Source: Prinsepia uniflora (Eukaryota > Streptophyta > Magnoliopsida > Rosales > Rosaceae). From it: 64,000 nt of DNA. The stretch covers positions 33,019,566-33,083,565 of the forward strand of contig CM064871.1 in NCBI GenBank assembly GCA_032719365.1, in the 5' to 3' direction. The notes below the pieces were generated by a model that saw only the letters and a program-made list of their open reading frames with translations, made no database searches and had not been told where the DNA came from. Shown here in pieces: positions 19,468 through 30,784 of the stretch. The translations under genes and the position numbers were made by a program. Position 1 is the stretch's first letter; each line of letters opens with the position of its first letter.

Positions 19468-19707
19468 TTCTATATTGTCCTGAATGTCAGCAATTAGAAA
19501 ATAATTGAACATAGATTTAAGATAAGGAAGTTGATTTACGAAAATGAAGTAAAAAAAAACATAGACAAAGTAAAAGAGAGTGAAGGGTTGAAAGAAAGCA
19601 AATCTGTGTTGATGACTCCTTCACAACTCGAGAACACATTGGGTTGCCTCCCAACAAGCGCTTGAAGTTTAAAGTCCATCCAGCCTAGAACAAATTCTTT
19701 ATTCTGT

Positions 19708-20055
19708 TCATCCGATGCGACGTCGTAGCACTCTTTCTGACTCCACATCGTGTTCTCCAATTGCCTCGATATAAGGCTTCGATCTATGGCCATTAACCTT
19801 GAACTCTTTTCCAGTTCCAACGTGTTTGATCTGTATGGCTCCATGGGCAAATATATTAGTAATAACAAAAGGTCCTACCCATCTACAACATAACTTACCA
19901 GGGAAGAGTCTAAGCCGAGAATTGAACAGCAAAACTTTCTGACCAATGTCAAACGTTTTACTCTTGATCTGTTTTTCATGAAATGCCTTAGTCTTTTCCT
20001 TATAGATCAGAGCGTTTTTGAATGCATCATTTCTAATCTCCTCAAGCTCACTCAG
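19708..20055 (-). pseudogene. Integrase C-terminal tail, Athila #1
   Basis: This continues the integrase frame after the TAG at 20056-20058. It shows LSELEEIRNDAFKNALIYKE, GQKVLLFNSRLRLFPGKL, WVGPFVITNIFAHGAI and FKVNGHRSKPYIEAI. These are the GPF/Y-like C-terminal domain motifs of Athila integrases, thought to bind DNA. The polyprotein ends at the stop at 19708. The last codons overlap a stretch kept in Athila #2 (53737-53958). Confidence 0.85.
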
Positions 20056-21102
20056 CTAGAGCTTTCGATGCAACCCGGCGTCATCCAGCTTGATGTTGAA
20101 AGTCTTGACAACCCACCATGCTTTATGCTCTAGTTCCACCGGAAGGTGACAGGATTTTCCGTACACCAACCTATAGGGTGACATTCCTATAGGTGTTTTG
20201 TATACTGTTCTGTATGCCCAAAGTACATCATCCAACCGTTGGCTCCAATCCTTACGATTAGCCACGGTTCGCTCTAATATCTTCTTGATCTCCCTATTAC
20301 TGACTTCAGCCATTCCACTCGTTTGAGGATGGTAAGGTGTAGAGACTCTGTGAGTGACACCATACCGTTTCATTAAAGCTTCAATGGTCTTGTTGCAGAA
20401 ATGACTTCCTCCATCACTTATTAGGACCCGCGGGATCCCAAACCTGGAAACAATGTTAGTTCTGAGGAAATCTGCAACAGTTTTAAAGTCATTAGTCCTG
20501 GTGGCCTTAGCTTCCACCCATTTCGATACATAATCAACAGCAAGTAAGATATAGAGATAGGCATTAGATTGAGGAAATGGACCCATAAAATCGATACCCC
20601 AAACATCAAATATTTCAACAGTTAGAACATAATGTTGTGGCATTTCATCCATTCGTCCTAAGTTTCCTGATCTCTGACATTTATCACAGGCTAAGCAGAA
20701 TGAATGTGCATCTTTAAAAAGTGTGGGCCAATATAGTCCAGATTCTAAAATTTTGAGTGCAATTTTTTTAGATCCAAAATGTCCTCCACAAGCATGGTTA
20801 TGGCAGAACTCTAGGACTGACCTATGTTCAATAACAGGGACACATCTCCTAATCAATAAATCTGCACTGTGTTTCCATAAATAGGGTTCATCCCAAACAT
20901 AGTGCCTAACATTCTTCTTGAGTTTATCTTTTTGTGCAAGGGAGAGGGTGGTGGGCAACTGCTTCGTGACTAAGTAATTAACAATATCAGCATACCAAGG
21001 AGTGTTTCCCTCGATTCTAAAGAGTTGTTCGTCCGGAAACATCTCTTGAATCGCCACAGGATCTCGTTCATGTGCTATGCGACTCAAATGGTCTGCCACC
21101 AC
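20056..21102 (-). pseudogene. Integrase, Athila #1
   Basis: This is the longest intact domain of the element (348 codons). The N-terminal zinc site has H101 and H108 (HNHACGGH) with C139 and C142 (CDKC). The catalytic triad is present: D171 (VWGIDFMGPFP), D230 (LISDGGSHFCN) and E266 (SGMAEVSNREIKKILE). The tail carries LWAYRTVYKTPIGMSPYRLV. It would insert cDNA into chromatin. It opens in frame with RNase H (MVADHLSRIAHERD is the linker) and stops at a TAG before the C-terminal tail, so it is probably dead by nonsense mutation only. Confidence 0.93.
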
Positions 21103-21561
21103 ATTTTCTACACCTTTCTTATCTTTAATCTCGATGTCAAACTCTTGAAGAAGAAGAATCCATTGGATTAGCCTTGGTTTCGCTTCCTTCTTAGCTAGGA
21201 GATACTTCAGTGCTACATGATCAGTGTAAATAACGACTTTAGTTCAAAGTAAATAAGAGCGAAATTCATCTAAAGCAAACACAACAACAAGCAACACCTT
21301 TTCGGTAGTGGTGTAGTTCATGTGGGCATCATTCAAAGTTCTGGATGCATAGTAGATGGCGTAGGGCTTCTTGTCCCGCCTTTGTCCGAGTACGACACCA
21401 ACTGCATAATCAGAGGCATCACACATTAGTTCAAAGGGTAAGGACCAATCCGGGGCACAAAGAATGGGTGCAGTGGTTAAAAGATTTTTAATCTTCTCAA
21501 AAGCTTCCTGACAGTCTGCATCAAAGACGAAGGGTGTCTCCTTCTGAAGCAGTCGGTACAA
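21103..21561 (-). pseudogene. RNase H, Athila #1
   Basis: The frame starts within the RT-RNase H linker (YRLLQKETPFVF). It reads LPFELMCDASDYAVGVVLGQ, with the first catalytic Asp in CDASD, then AIYYASRTLNDAHMNYTTTE, with the catalytic Glu in TTEK. After an in-frame TGA at 21244-21246 it continues VVIYTDHVALKYLLAKKEAK, with the second Asp. The domain is otherwise complete and in the same frame as integrase. RNase H would remove the RNA strand during cDNA synthesis. Confidence 0.9.
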
Positions 21562-21813
21562 GGGCCTTACAATGTGGGAGAAGTCATGGATAAATCTTCT
21601 GTAGAAACCTGCGTGACCAAGAAATTAACGGATCTCTCTCACCGAAGTGGGAGAGGGTAAATGGCGCACAATATCAACTTTAGATTTATCAACTTCAATT
21701 CCTCTTTTAGAGACAATATGGCCTAAGACTATCCCTTGTCTAACCATGAAATGACATTTTCCTAGTTAAGTACTAGATTAGTTTCGACACACCTTTGTAA
21801 GATAAGTTCTAAG
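21562..21813 (-). pseudogene. RT C-terminal part, Athila #1
   Basis: This thumb/connection region reads LELILQRCVETNLVLN, then an in-frame TAG (21762-21764) and a one-base loss that shifts frame. LGHAGFYRRFIHDFSH follows, preceded by a TAA at 21625-21627. It is cut off from the catalytic part of RT by the two nested insertions (21814-24690 and 24703-33867). Confidence 0.85.
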
Positions 21814-24690
21814 TGTAACGACCCGTCACGGGGGTCGGGATTAGATTAGTGATTAGTGTCGGATTAGCAAAGATAATCGGTAATTAGTTGGCCACTTTTG
21901 GAAGGTTGGCGCAGAATGACGATTTTACCCTTGGAATGGGTAAAATGTTGATTTTTAGTTCAGACGATAAAAAAGACTTTGATCGATGACCGTGACGTAG
22001 TTCGGGACGTCACGAGTCCGTAGACAGGTGGCACGGTAGATTCCGACATCTGAGGTGGAAGTTATGATGTTCGGAAGATTGAGGGCATTTTTGTAATTTG
22101 GTTAAAAAGGAGGATTTTGTCTACTTTTTGCACGACAAGTTTTCTTCACGCAAACCAAGGACCATTGGATAGGCCTCGAAGTCCTGAGTACAATGGTAGG
22201 CGCCACACCTTCATCAGACATCGGACAGACGAGTTATAGGTCTAAGTAGGTGAGGGGTAAAATAGTAAATTAGACTTGCAAGTGCATTTTGGTCTTTTTA
22301 CTCCTTGGGAAGTGTGCCAATCAGATAGGGACACTTGGCTGTTAACTTGGATTGGTGCTCAGGGAATTGTGACGCGTGGCCTTCTCTGGATGGTCTTAGA
22401 ACCATCCTTCATCGCCTTAACCGGTTTAAACATTTGTGCACGGGTGAGAGAAACAGAGTAACCAGAGAAGAAACCTACTTCTACCTCCCTTGATCTCCCT
22501 GATTTTGACATCCTCTGTGAATGAAAAAGGAAACATGGACTGTGTGAAGGGTGATAGTGTTGACACGTTGAGCCGTCGTGGACGATGGCTTAAGGAGTGA
22601 GGAAAACAGAGAGGTGCGAGTAACCTATTTCCTTCATTTGGTAATTGGACAATTGGGGCTAAGCTAAGCGTCGTGGTGAGCAAGAGACTGCTCAGGAAGG
22701 TCAGGGGAGTCAAGTGAGGCTGAGTTCGAGGTTAGCTGTGGACGGCAGCCATAGAATTCGAAAACAGGGTAAGTGTTTTCAGAAATGGTAATTAAAGGTT
22801 TAGCCGTTTTTAATCGAAAGTGATAACTGGGAATTGTTTCTGGCACTTCTAGGAAGGTTTTGGGAGCCAAACAAAGCAGGGAGGTGACCAGGATTGCTAA
22901 GACTCGAGGACAGACCAGGACCGGCTTAATTGTCGATTTTGGAAGGTTAGATTCAAGCCTCAAATCCATACTTTTAGTAGCTAGATCGATTAGGGAGAAT
23001 GGGACAAAGCTACTAGGCTAAAACAGATTGAAAACGGGAGGAAAAATGGAAGGAACCACGAACGCTGGTTCGGGTTGGATCGGTTTGAACCGGACTGATC
23101 TGGACCGGGTTTGTCCAAGGTCGAAGATGAATAGTAGTCGCGCGTGAGGCCCACGTGCAGCCACTTCAGGCGGCGCGTGTGGGCGCGTGGCACGTCTTTT
23201 GAGGAATATTCCAACATGACTTTTAAAGTATTCGATGTAAAGAACATTTTGGCACTGGTTTCGAGGCGATCGGATATCGTCTCGATATGTTTCGGGATGT
23301 TCGAAGGTTTTAGGGCTCAGTTAAAAATAGTTAAAAATACTGAAAAATTCTGGGACTTTCGTATGACCGTTGAGAAGTAGTTAGTAACCTTGTTATGGGA
23401 TTTGGACAGGTTCAGGAAAGTCGAGGATAGTGGATCGGCCAGGAACGGCATAGGTGCGCGCGTATCGAGGCGACGAGGCTATGGTCTGTGAGTGGACTTT
23501 GCTTTCTAACTCTTAATGCATGCATATATGTTTTAATATGTTTTCATACGTGATTCTATGATTTTCTTTATGATTTTGATGGTTTACGGTTTTACACGTT
23601 TTTCGAGGTATTTTACGGAATTTCACGTTTTACGAGTTTTCGTACGATTTTGTGATTTGACTGTGGTTTTAATGATTAGATTTCGGGATTTGAAATATGA
23701 TTTGATTTTTTGGAAAAGATATTTCGGCTTGGAGCCCTATTCATGTGATTGAGAGTTCGGATTTGGTTTTCGAATTTTGGAAAGGGAATCTGGATTTGGG
23801 TTCGGGACAATGGTTCCGGATGCCGACTTACGGAATCATTGTTGCGAATTCGGAGAAGGATTTTCGGTGGTTTTCACGGTTGCTTGCAAAATGGTTTTAG
23901 GTTTAAGGACCCGGAAAAAGAGTAAACACACTGGATCTGGATGGATATGTTTTGTTTTGAGTTTAAAGACTTGAATATGATACCCCCCCCTCCACCCTCG
24001 AGGCCTGTGATTGTGTTTTGAGTTTAAAGACTCAGAAATCCCGGGAAGGCCTGGTTATTGCGCATTGTGTTTTGAGTTTAAAGACTCGGGCGCACTTGAG
24101 ATCTGGTAACTTGTATGATTGATATTTTCACTGGTTTTTCACTGGTTTTTCTGATGTTTTGTGCAGTGGCCCGGATGAAATGGATTTGACGAATTTTGGG
24201 ACTGAGTTCCCGGATTTGAGATTGATTTGAGATTTGAGGCTGAGGCCTGGATTTGAATAACGGTTTTGATATGGGGTTTCGAATGGTTTTTCTTGGATGG
24301 TTTTTGATATGAATGGTTTCATAACATGATTTGATATGCATGCATTGGTTTTTGCGTGGAAGGTAAAAATGTAATTGTTTTATTGAACTGATTTTGAACT
24401 TATATTTTATTTTTGTCCACTCACAGTCTTTTCGTGTTTTCGATACCCTCCAGGTTGTTGCGACAAGGGCTGTTGATCGAGAGAGACAGAGACATCACAC
24501 CCGCAATCCACAGTAGTTCAGTATACTCTGGGAAGACCGGTACCTTTTTGGATGGTTAGATCGAGAATCCCTTGTCCGACTTACGTGTCGCATGAAGGTT
24601 GGACGTTGGTTGAGCCTTCGTGTCATGCGTAAGTTAGACGGGATCGAGATTTAGCCCTTAATCCCGGGGGATTAGGGGTGGGTCCTGTCA
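21814..24690 (+). mobile_element. Solo LTR (2877 bp), TSD CTAAG
   Basis: It begins TGTAACGACCCGTCACG and ends GGGTGGGTCCTGTCA, with perfect CTAAG at 21809-21813 and 24691-24695. It is in plus orientation, opposite to its Athila host. It contains GAGTTTAAAGACTC-type hairpin words (23945-24095). It sits in the RT gene only 12 bp from the next insertion. The small ORFs inside are chance. Confidence 0.92.
23945..24095. repeat. GAGTTTAAAGACTC hairpin words
   Basis: TTTTGAGTTTAAAGACT recurs three times (about 23955, 24018, 24066) in this solo LTR. These are the inverted forms of the words at 9026-9200 and 57435-57625, in line with the opposite orientation of the LTR. Confidence 0.7.
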
Positions 24691-24702
24691 CTAAGTGTTT
24701 TA

Positions 24703-27700
24703 TGTCAGGACAGGTCCCGAATCCCCTGGGATTAACGTGGGACCCACCTCAGACCAGGGAAAATTCCATATCTAGCCCTCGTCGGGGCTGTTAGAGTGCG
24801 TCAGTATCGTAGGAGGAGAGGAGTGATGTCTCGTCTCTGATACAGCCCGCATCCGCGATCGACTTGAAGGGCATTAAAACACGAAAACTGTGTGTGGACA
24901 ATTTAATATTTTAATAAAACATTTTCACATAAAGACGTTTATGCCCTTCAATAAAAACATATGCATGCATTCAAAAATCATTTAGCAAACGTTCATAAAA
25001 ACACTTGAAAACATTCTCAAAATCATTCAAGGGTTCATGCCCGGTTCCCATAAACCGTCATGAACCATAAATCCATTTGGGTCCTCGACCCGAAATCACC
25101 AAAAACTCGTACCTCAAATCATTAGGGACTCCGCCCAAATCACATCACGTGGGTCTCAGCCCAAAACCATTCTCAAAATATCACAAACGAGGTCTCCACC
25201 CCAAATCACTTTCACAATTTCAAATACGGGGATCTCCGCCCCAAATCACTTTCTGAAACACAAAACATAGGGTCTCCGCCCTCAAATCATTTTTCCATAA
25301 AATCTCATACGTACCGTCATACGTATAACCCATCCGAGGCACTTCCGAGAAGATGCAAACTAGGGGCTGTGAGCCCCTAGGGAACACATCCCCAATATAG
25401 TCACGATGTCAATCTCTATCTAGTGTGCACACTACTCGGGGTCTCACTCCGAGTCTTCTCCCTGGAATCTCCATCTGGGAGGCTCAATCACTGGATCTAG
25501 TTCGAGCTCTCTCTTTGGATCTAGTCCACACATCTCTCCAGAATCTGGTCCGGGACCACATCATAAGTAACCTCCACTCCTAGAATGGGATCCCTATGGG
25601 GATACCCATTCTGGTCTGTGGATCGTGACTCTCCAGGTCGACGCTGGAGGAGACCATATAAATCATGGAGGGTTCAATCACATTTTCAAATATTCTTTTC
25701 TTTCTTTCTCAAATCACTTTCACAGGCCTCGGCCTAAGTCCTCAGTTCAACTGGGTCTCATGCCCGAATACTCATTTCATAAACTGAACTGGGACTCAAG
25801 CCCGATTTCACAAGCAACAGGGTCTCAAGCCCGATACCACAACTAATTGGGCCCTAAGCCCGAAACCATAAACCAATAGGACCTCACGTCTGATTTCACA
25901 ACCTACGGGGTCTTAAGCCCGATATCTCAACTAAATGGGTCTCGGGCCCGATATCATAAATCAACCAGACCCTCGGTCCGATCGTATAGCTCAAATGGGC
26001 CCTAGGTCCGATTCCTCGTCAAATCAAATGGACTCCAAGTCCGAGAGTTTGTAAATCAAATTGGTCTCATGCCCGAGTTCATATTTCCAAATCCGAAATC
26101 CATTTATTAAACCCTCATTGAAAACCTAGAACGTATATGCATCGTATAAAACTGTAAATCTCGAAATACGTGCAAATACGTAAATCCTATGCTACCACAA
26201 ACAAATGCACTCATGGAATCACAAAACATATATTAAAACAATTATACAACGTTTATGCATGCATCAATTTCGAAAGAAAGGTCCACTCACAGACTGTCCC
26301 AAGTCGCGCCTCGATACACGTGCCATAATCGTCTCCCGGGTCAATCGTCGCCTCCGGGATTCCCGAACCTGTCCAAATTAATTTAGAGGGTTACTAACTA
26401 CTTATATAACCCCTCACTAAAGTCCCGTAATTTTTTGGAATTTCTAACTATTTTTAAAACCGAACCTAAACCTTCAGACGTCCCGAACTATATCGAAACG
26501 ATGAAAATCGGTATAGATGATTTTGTATGTTGAACACATGCCCAAAAACCCTAGCACGCGCCCCTGGAAGTTTCCTGCGCGTGGGCCCACGCGCCAACAC
26601 TGTAGCGTCACCATCAACCTCACGACGGCCGGTACGGACCAGCCCGTCCGGTTCGAGCTTGCAACTGGACCGGCGTGACCGGTCCAGGGTCCTACAATCC
26701 TCATTTTCCGTCAGTTTTCTTCCAATCCAATCCCTAAATTCCTATTTTCTCATTTCCTACCCATTCCAATTAACCAATCTAGCTAAAACCGATTAAAACC
26801 CGTGAACCCCAAAAACCCCCTCACGGTCCAACTTTTCAAAAACCCACCGGGCTTCACAGCCGTCAACCACCGTCCAAAAACATCTCTATACTCCCTAAAA
26901 AACCTATTTAAATCAAAGAAAACAATGAAAACGGCCCATAATCACAAGAATTGAAAATGATGAAAATCGGTGAAAATCGATTACCTGTGCACGGTTCCTC
27001 CTCTACCGTCCACGGCGGCTCTTGCTGGGCCATCCACCACCTTCCTCAGCTCCTCATTTCATCCTCTGGCCTCTCACAAAGGGTTATAGGGTCAAGGGTT
27101 TGGTTTGGCTTTAAAATGGTGATCGGGTTTGGTTGGGAGAAATGGGAGAATGATCGATGTAAAGGGGAAGGGGGATGCATGGTTTTGGTTTGGATGGGCA
27201 ATGGATGGGTGACACTTGTCACTCATCCATTGGCCTGTCCGATAATATCTGGACCCCACTAAAAGTCAAATAATCCCCGTCTCGTAAAACGTGCAATAGT
27301 GCACTCGAACTTCCGTGAACCGTAACTTCTCTGTCGAACGTCCGAATTCGACGTGCCGCCTGTCTACGGATTCGTATCGTCATGATCTACTTAACGGTTC
27401 TCAGCCCTCGGTCATCGGACCTCCCGATCAAAAAGTCGACTTTTGGTCCAAATTACCAAAATGCCCTTGAACTTCCGAACGTCATAACTTCCTCCTCGAA
27501 CGTCGGAATCGAGCGTGCCACCTATCTATGAACTCGTGACGTCACGAAATACGTCACGGTCATCGGTGAAAGTCCATTTGACCGTCCGAATGAAAATTCA
27601 ACGATTTGCCCATTTCAGGGGCAAAATCGTCATTTCGCCCGAACTTTCGTTAATCCTCGTCTAATCTCTGATTAGCGTTGCGAATCCGTCATTAAGTCTT

Positions 27701-27734
27701 AATTAATCCTATTAATTCGGGATGGGTCGTCACA
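24703..27734 (-). repeat. 3' LTR of the non-coding element
   Basis: It begins TGTCAGGACAGG and ends GGGTCGTCACA. It is colinear with 30785-33867 but carries many substitutions. It also lacks about 40 bp near 26505-26520 that the other copy keeps (32580-32625). It contains one 50-bp palindromic unit (about 25027-25070) and a long array of about 29-bp units with paired arms (25745-26090). Confidence 0.9.
25745..26090. repeat. Array of ~29-bp units, each with a covarying mini-hairpin
   Basis: About 11 units each hold a short stem (GGGTCTCAAGCCC, GACCCTCGGTC, GGACTCCAAGTCC) followed by a spacer such as GATTTCACAACAA. The arms differ from unit to unit but stay complementary: GGGC/GCCC, GACC/GGTC, GGACT/AGTCC. 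Homologous arrays lie at 31830-32160 and, inverted, at 42860-43190. Confidence 0.85.
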
Positions 27735-27748
27735 AACTTCCCCCTTAA
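27735..27748 (-). promoter_or_regulatory. Polypurine tract of the non-coding element
   Basis: On the minus strand TTAAGGGGGAAGTT directly precedes the LTR start TGTGACGACCC. The same tract (AAGGGGGGAAGTT) is found at 46979-46992 in the second element of this family. Confidence 0.88.
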
Positions 27749-30700
27749 GGAATTTCATCCTTGAAATTCAAATCTACCCTATTCCACAACCAAACTGTGG
27801 AATCCAACGATGTTCCCTCGACTCGGATCGCTGCACCCACACACAAGGGTACCCGTGTAACAGTACACGTCTGACACACACCTCGTACGCGTCGGTACGC
27901 ATTGTCACTAGAGCCACCACACTCCAACTCACTCCCGAGTACTACATGTCAGCTCGTATGTCCCACTCGAGACAAACGTCGACACTCGTCAATATCGCCT
28001 GTCACTCACTTAGACAGGTCAACGATACCAGACTGACATCCCAATGGTTTTCAGTCTGACTCTCTGACACTTCCATCTGACAATCGTAAAGCTGGAAACG
28101 CAGTCCCACTAAGGCTAACACACTCCAGCTGGCATCCTACTCAGCATCCGATCTGACAACACCCTATAAATTCTGCCATCTCAATGGCACAAATCCCATC
28201 TCACAGGCCATCCTCAGACCTATGTCCAAACTGACTCTAAACACTCGCTCCAGTTAACTTTCTCAATTTCCTATTCCCAAAACTGACTCTCAAAAGAGTC
28301 ACATCAATCCACAGTGATCCGAACTCATCGGATATCTATCCATCCATTACCCTCACAGGTCACATCCGTCGTGACCAGCCGGTAACTCCCGGCTCCACTG
28401 CGCTACTCTGATCTCGACTCGTTCTCGAGTCCTCACCTCGTATCTCGCATCACTCAGCGATACTATATATTATCTAGACTCACCTCGAATCTCCAAACTC
28501 ACTATCGGATCAAATCCGATCGTCACTTATGTCCATCTAGGACTCCATCCAAACTACAGCGTACTCGTACTCTCGGGCACTCTCAACCTGACATACCGAT
28601 TGACCGTAGTCAATCCCATCGTCTAAAGCGTACAACACACCGGTGCACCCATATTACCTCAACATCGGGGTGTCACCCGACCTACTCAAGGACTGCACTC
28701 TGGTAACGTCCAACCACGTACTACCGTCCGCACTCCAACCATGGTCTGGACCCCAACCGTCCGTCACCAGGCGAACATCCATCCATCAACTCGGACCCTC
28801 ACTCGTCACATCCTGTGACACTAAATACCATCTACTCGTCAAGTCAATCAAATTGACCCACAGCCTAGGTGTTCGGTTCTTACACCCTCTTGAACTCCTA
28901 GCTGTCATATCACTCCTCGTCGTCCCACCTAGGGAAGAATCAAGGATGGTGACATCAGGATTCATCCTATGTCATCCTCCGACATCAGCACTATCTACTA
29001 AAGAGTCACGCTCAGTGACCTCGAAATACTCATCACCAAGACGGAATCAAGCACTCTTATCATCGTCTCAATCACAACTTCTCTTGATTTCGTAGTTCCA
29101 ATCACGTTGGAAACATGCTTCTTTTCCCAATTATTGAGCTCACTCATCACACGCGCATTCCCGCGTCCTATAGACAAACAAGTGCCATGTCCTCAATTCA
29201 GGAGGCATGGTCAACCGTAGTCAACCAAAACCAATCTGAAATGGACTCTTAAGTCCTCAACTCAACCGGACACCATCCATGCTTCTGTAACCTCCAATTC
29301 GCCTTTCCTTCATAAGACATCACTTACGTCATCCACTCGTACCTGGATCTCCCTTTTCACTTCAATACTTCTGAGTACACCCTCGCGACTCAATCTCGCA
29401 GTACTGGGGGACTAGTCTCTATTACTGGGGAAACTGATCTCCGTCACAGGGGAAACTGGTCTCCATCACTGAGGAAACTGGCCTCCATCACTGGGAAACT
29501 AGTCTCCATCACTGAGGAAACTGATCTCCATCACTGGGGAAACTGGTCTCCATACCAAGTACTCCCGTACTTCGTACTGAGTCACTCGGGATCCTCTCTG
29601 TCCCACTCTTAATAGCCACTTGTACAGGCGTAATATAGCAAGTGTACCGACACCCAATGTCAGCGTTTCATTCTGCGATCGGACTCAGCCGTCACCGAGT
29701 CGAATCCAGAATCACTGCTCGTACTGTGCGTCACTCACGCACCTCGTATCATCGTCACGACTGACGAATCCTATCGTCGCAATCGTCACGGAAACTAGAG
29801 TCAATCTAACTCAATAAGACTCGATTACATCCATCGATAGCAGCGTCTATCACAACCTCGTGCAGACCAAACCCACAAACACTCTGCTATCAAGACTCCC
29901 AATCCATGCAGTAGTCTCATCGCCGGTACCAAACGATCTACACGCAACATCCATTGATCGGTCCACCTCTGGATCCGATCACAAGTACCACACTCCTGGT
30001 AACTTTTCCAATGAATTACTTACTAGGGTTACCGCAAACCCGGCTGCCCACTACAGCCCTACCATCTTGACCGATCCTTCGATCTCGACTCCGAAGAGTC
30101 GTCGTACTCCAATACTGGTACCAACCAGCCAATAACTACGCTCTGAGGATCTCGTCCTCTCGTAACTCTACGGCTCTCAGCCGCTGGCCTCCACAAGAAT
30201 TGGCTATACTTCGTGCCTAACACTGCACAACGACTAAACGTCGCAATCACATCCTATCGTGTCACACCACAACTAATTCGGGCATCCACTGCCAGTTGAT
30301 ATCCCACCGGGATTCGACACATCGAAACATGGACTCACTACGCCAAGGAGAATCACACGTTTCTATTCCCAACAGTCGTGAGTGTAGTCGTCCAAAGTCA
30401 TCGTACACTGGGCGACCCTGACCTCTGACTACCACTGGTATTAATCTGTACATCCTCTAACCGACACGACACTACCATCGAGCGGCCACGACTCTCAAGT
30501 CGTCATACGGTCTCTACCGATCCACTTAATCCTAATTCTAGTAACACTACGGCCCTAAGCCGTCGGATTCACACGAACACTGATCCTCCTCGGGATCAAC
30601 CATCGAAACACGTGGCCTCCAATGCCAATCGAACCTCAAACCAACGTATCGAATCTCGTTCAGCACGTGGTACTTCCTATTCTTACCCTAACTATCACGT

Positions 30701-30769
30701 TGATGACGGGCTGTTACGACCACAGAGACATCACATCCTCGACCTGCGCGTACTCCAAGAGCAGAACAT
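27749..30769 (-). other. Non-coding interior made of serial mini-hairpins
   Basis: The longest ORF is 150 codons with no domain. Perfect short inverted repeats occur throughout: CCTGTC/GACAGG (27998-28018), GGTCAC/GTGACC (28368-28386), GACTCG/CGAGTC (28416-28431), ATCGGAT/ATCCGAT (28504-28520), GATTGAC/GTCAATC (28598-28615), CGACTC/GAGTCG (30086-30101), ACGACT/AGTCGT (30488-30503), TGATCC/GGATCA (30580-30597). A 22-bp tandem array lies at 29402-29553. Much of it aligns with 60383-62640, with a block at 28860-28990 matching 61640-61775 especially well. Confidence 0.8.
29402..29553. repeat. 22-bp tandem array, about 7 units
   Basis: The unit is CACTGAGGAAACTGGTCTCC plus AT, with variants CTGATCTCC and CTAGTCTCC. 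No unique spacers separate the units. I did not see an equivalent array in the sister element after 60383. Confidence 0.85.
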
Positions 30770-30781
30770 GCTCTGATACCA
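30770..30781 (-). promoter_or_regulatory. Primer-binding site, tRNA-iMet (non-coding element)
   Basis: TGGTATCAGAGC on the minus strand lies 3 bp after the 5' LTR end. It is identical to the site of the Tekay-like element at 8419-8430. Confidence 0.93.
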
Positions 30782-30784
30782 ACT

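Noticed and set aside
28643..29095. 150-codon ORF in the non-coding interior
   Set aside because: No recognisable motif, and the frame is not maintained in the homologous stretch near 61640.
29402..29553. CRISPR-like array
   Set aside because: Seven 22-bp units abut directly; no spacers and no cas genes.
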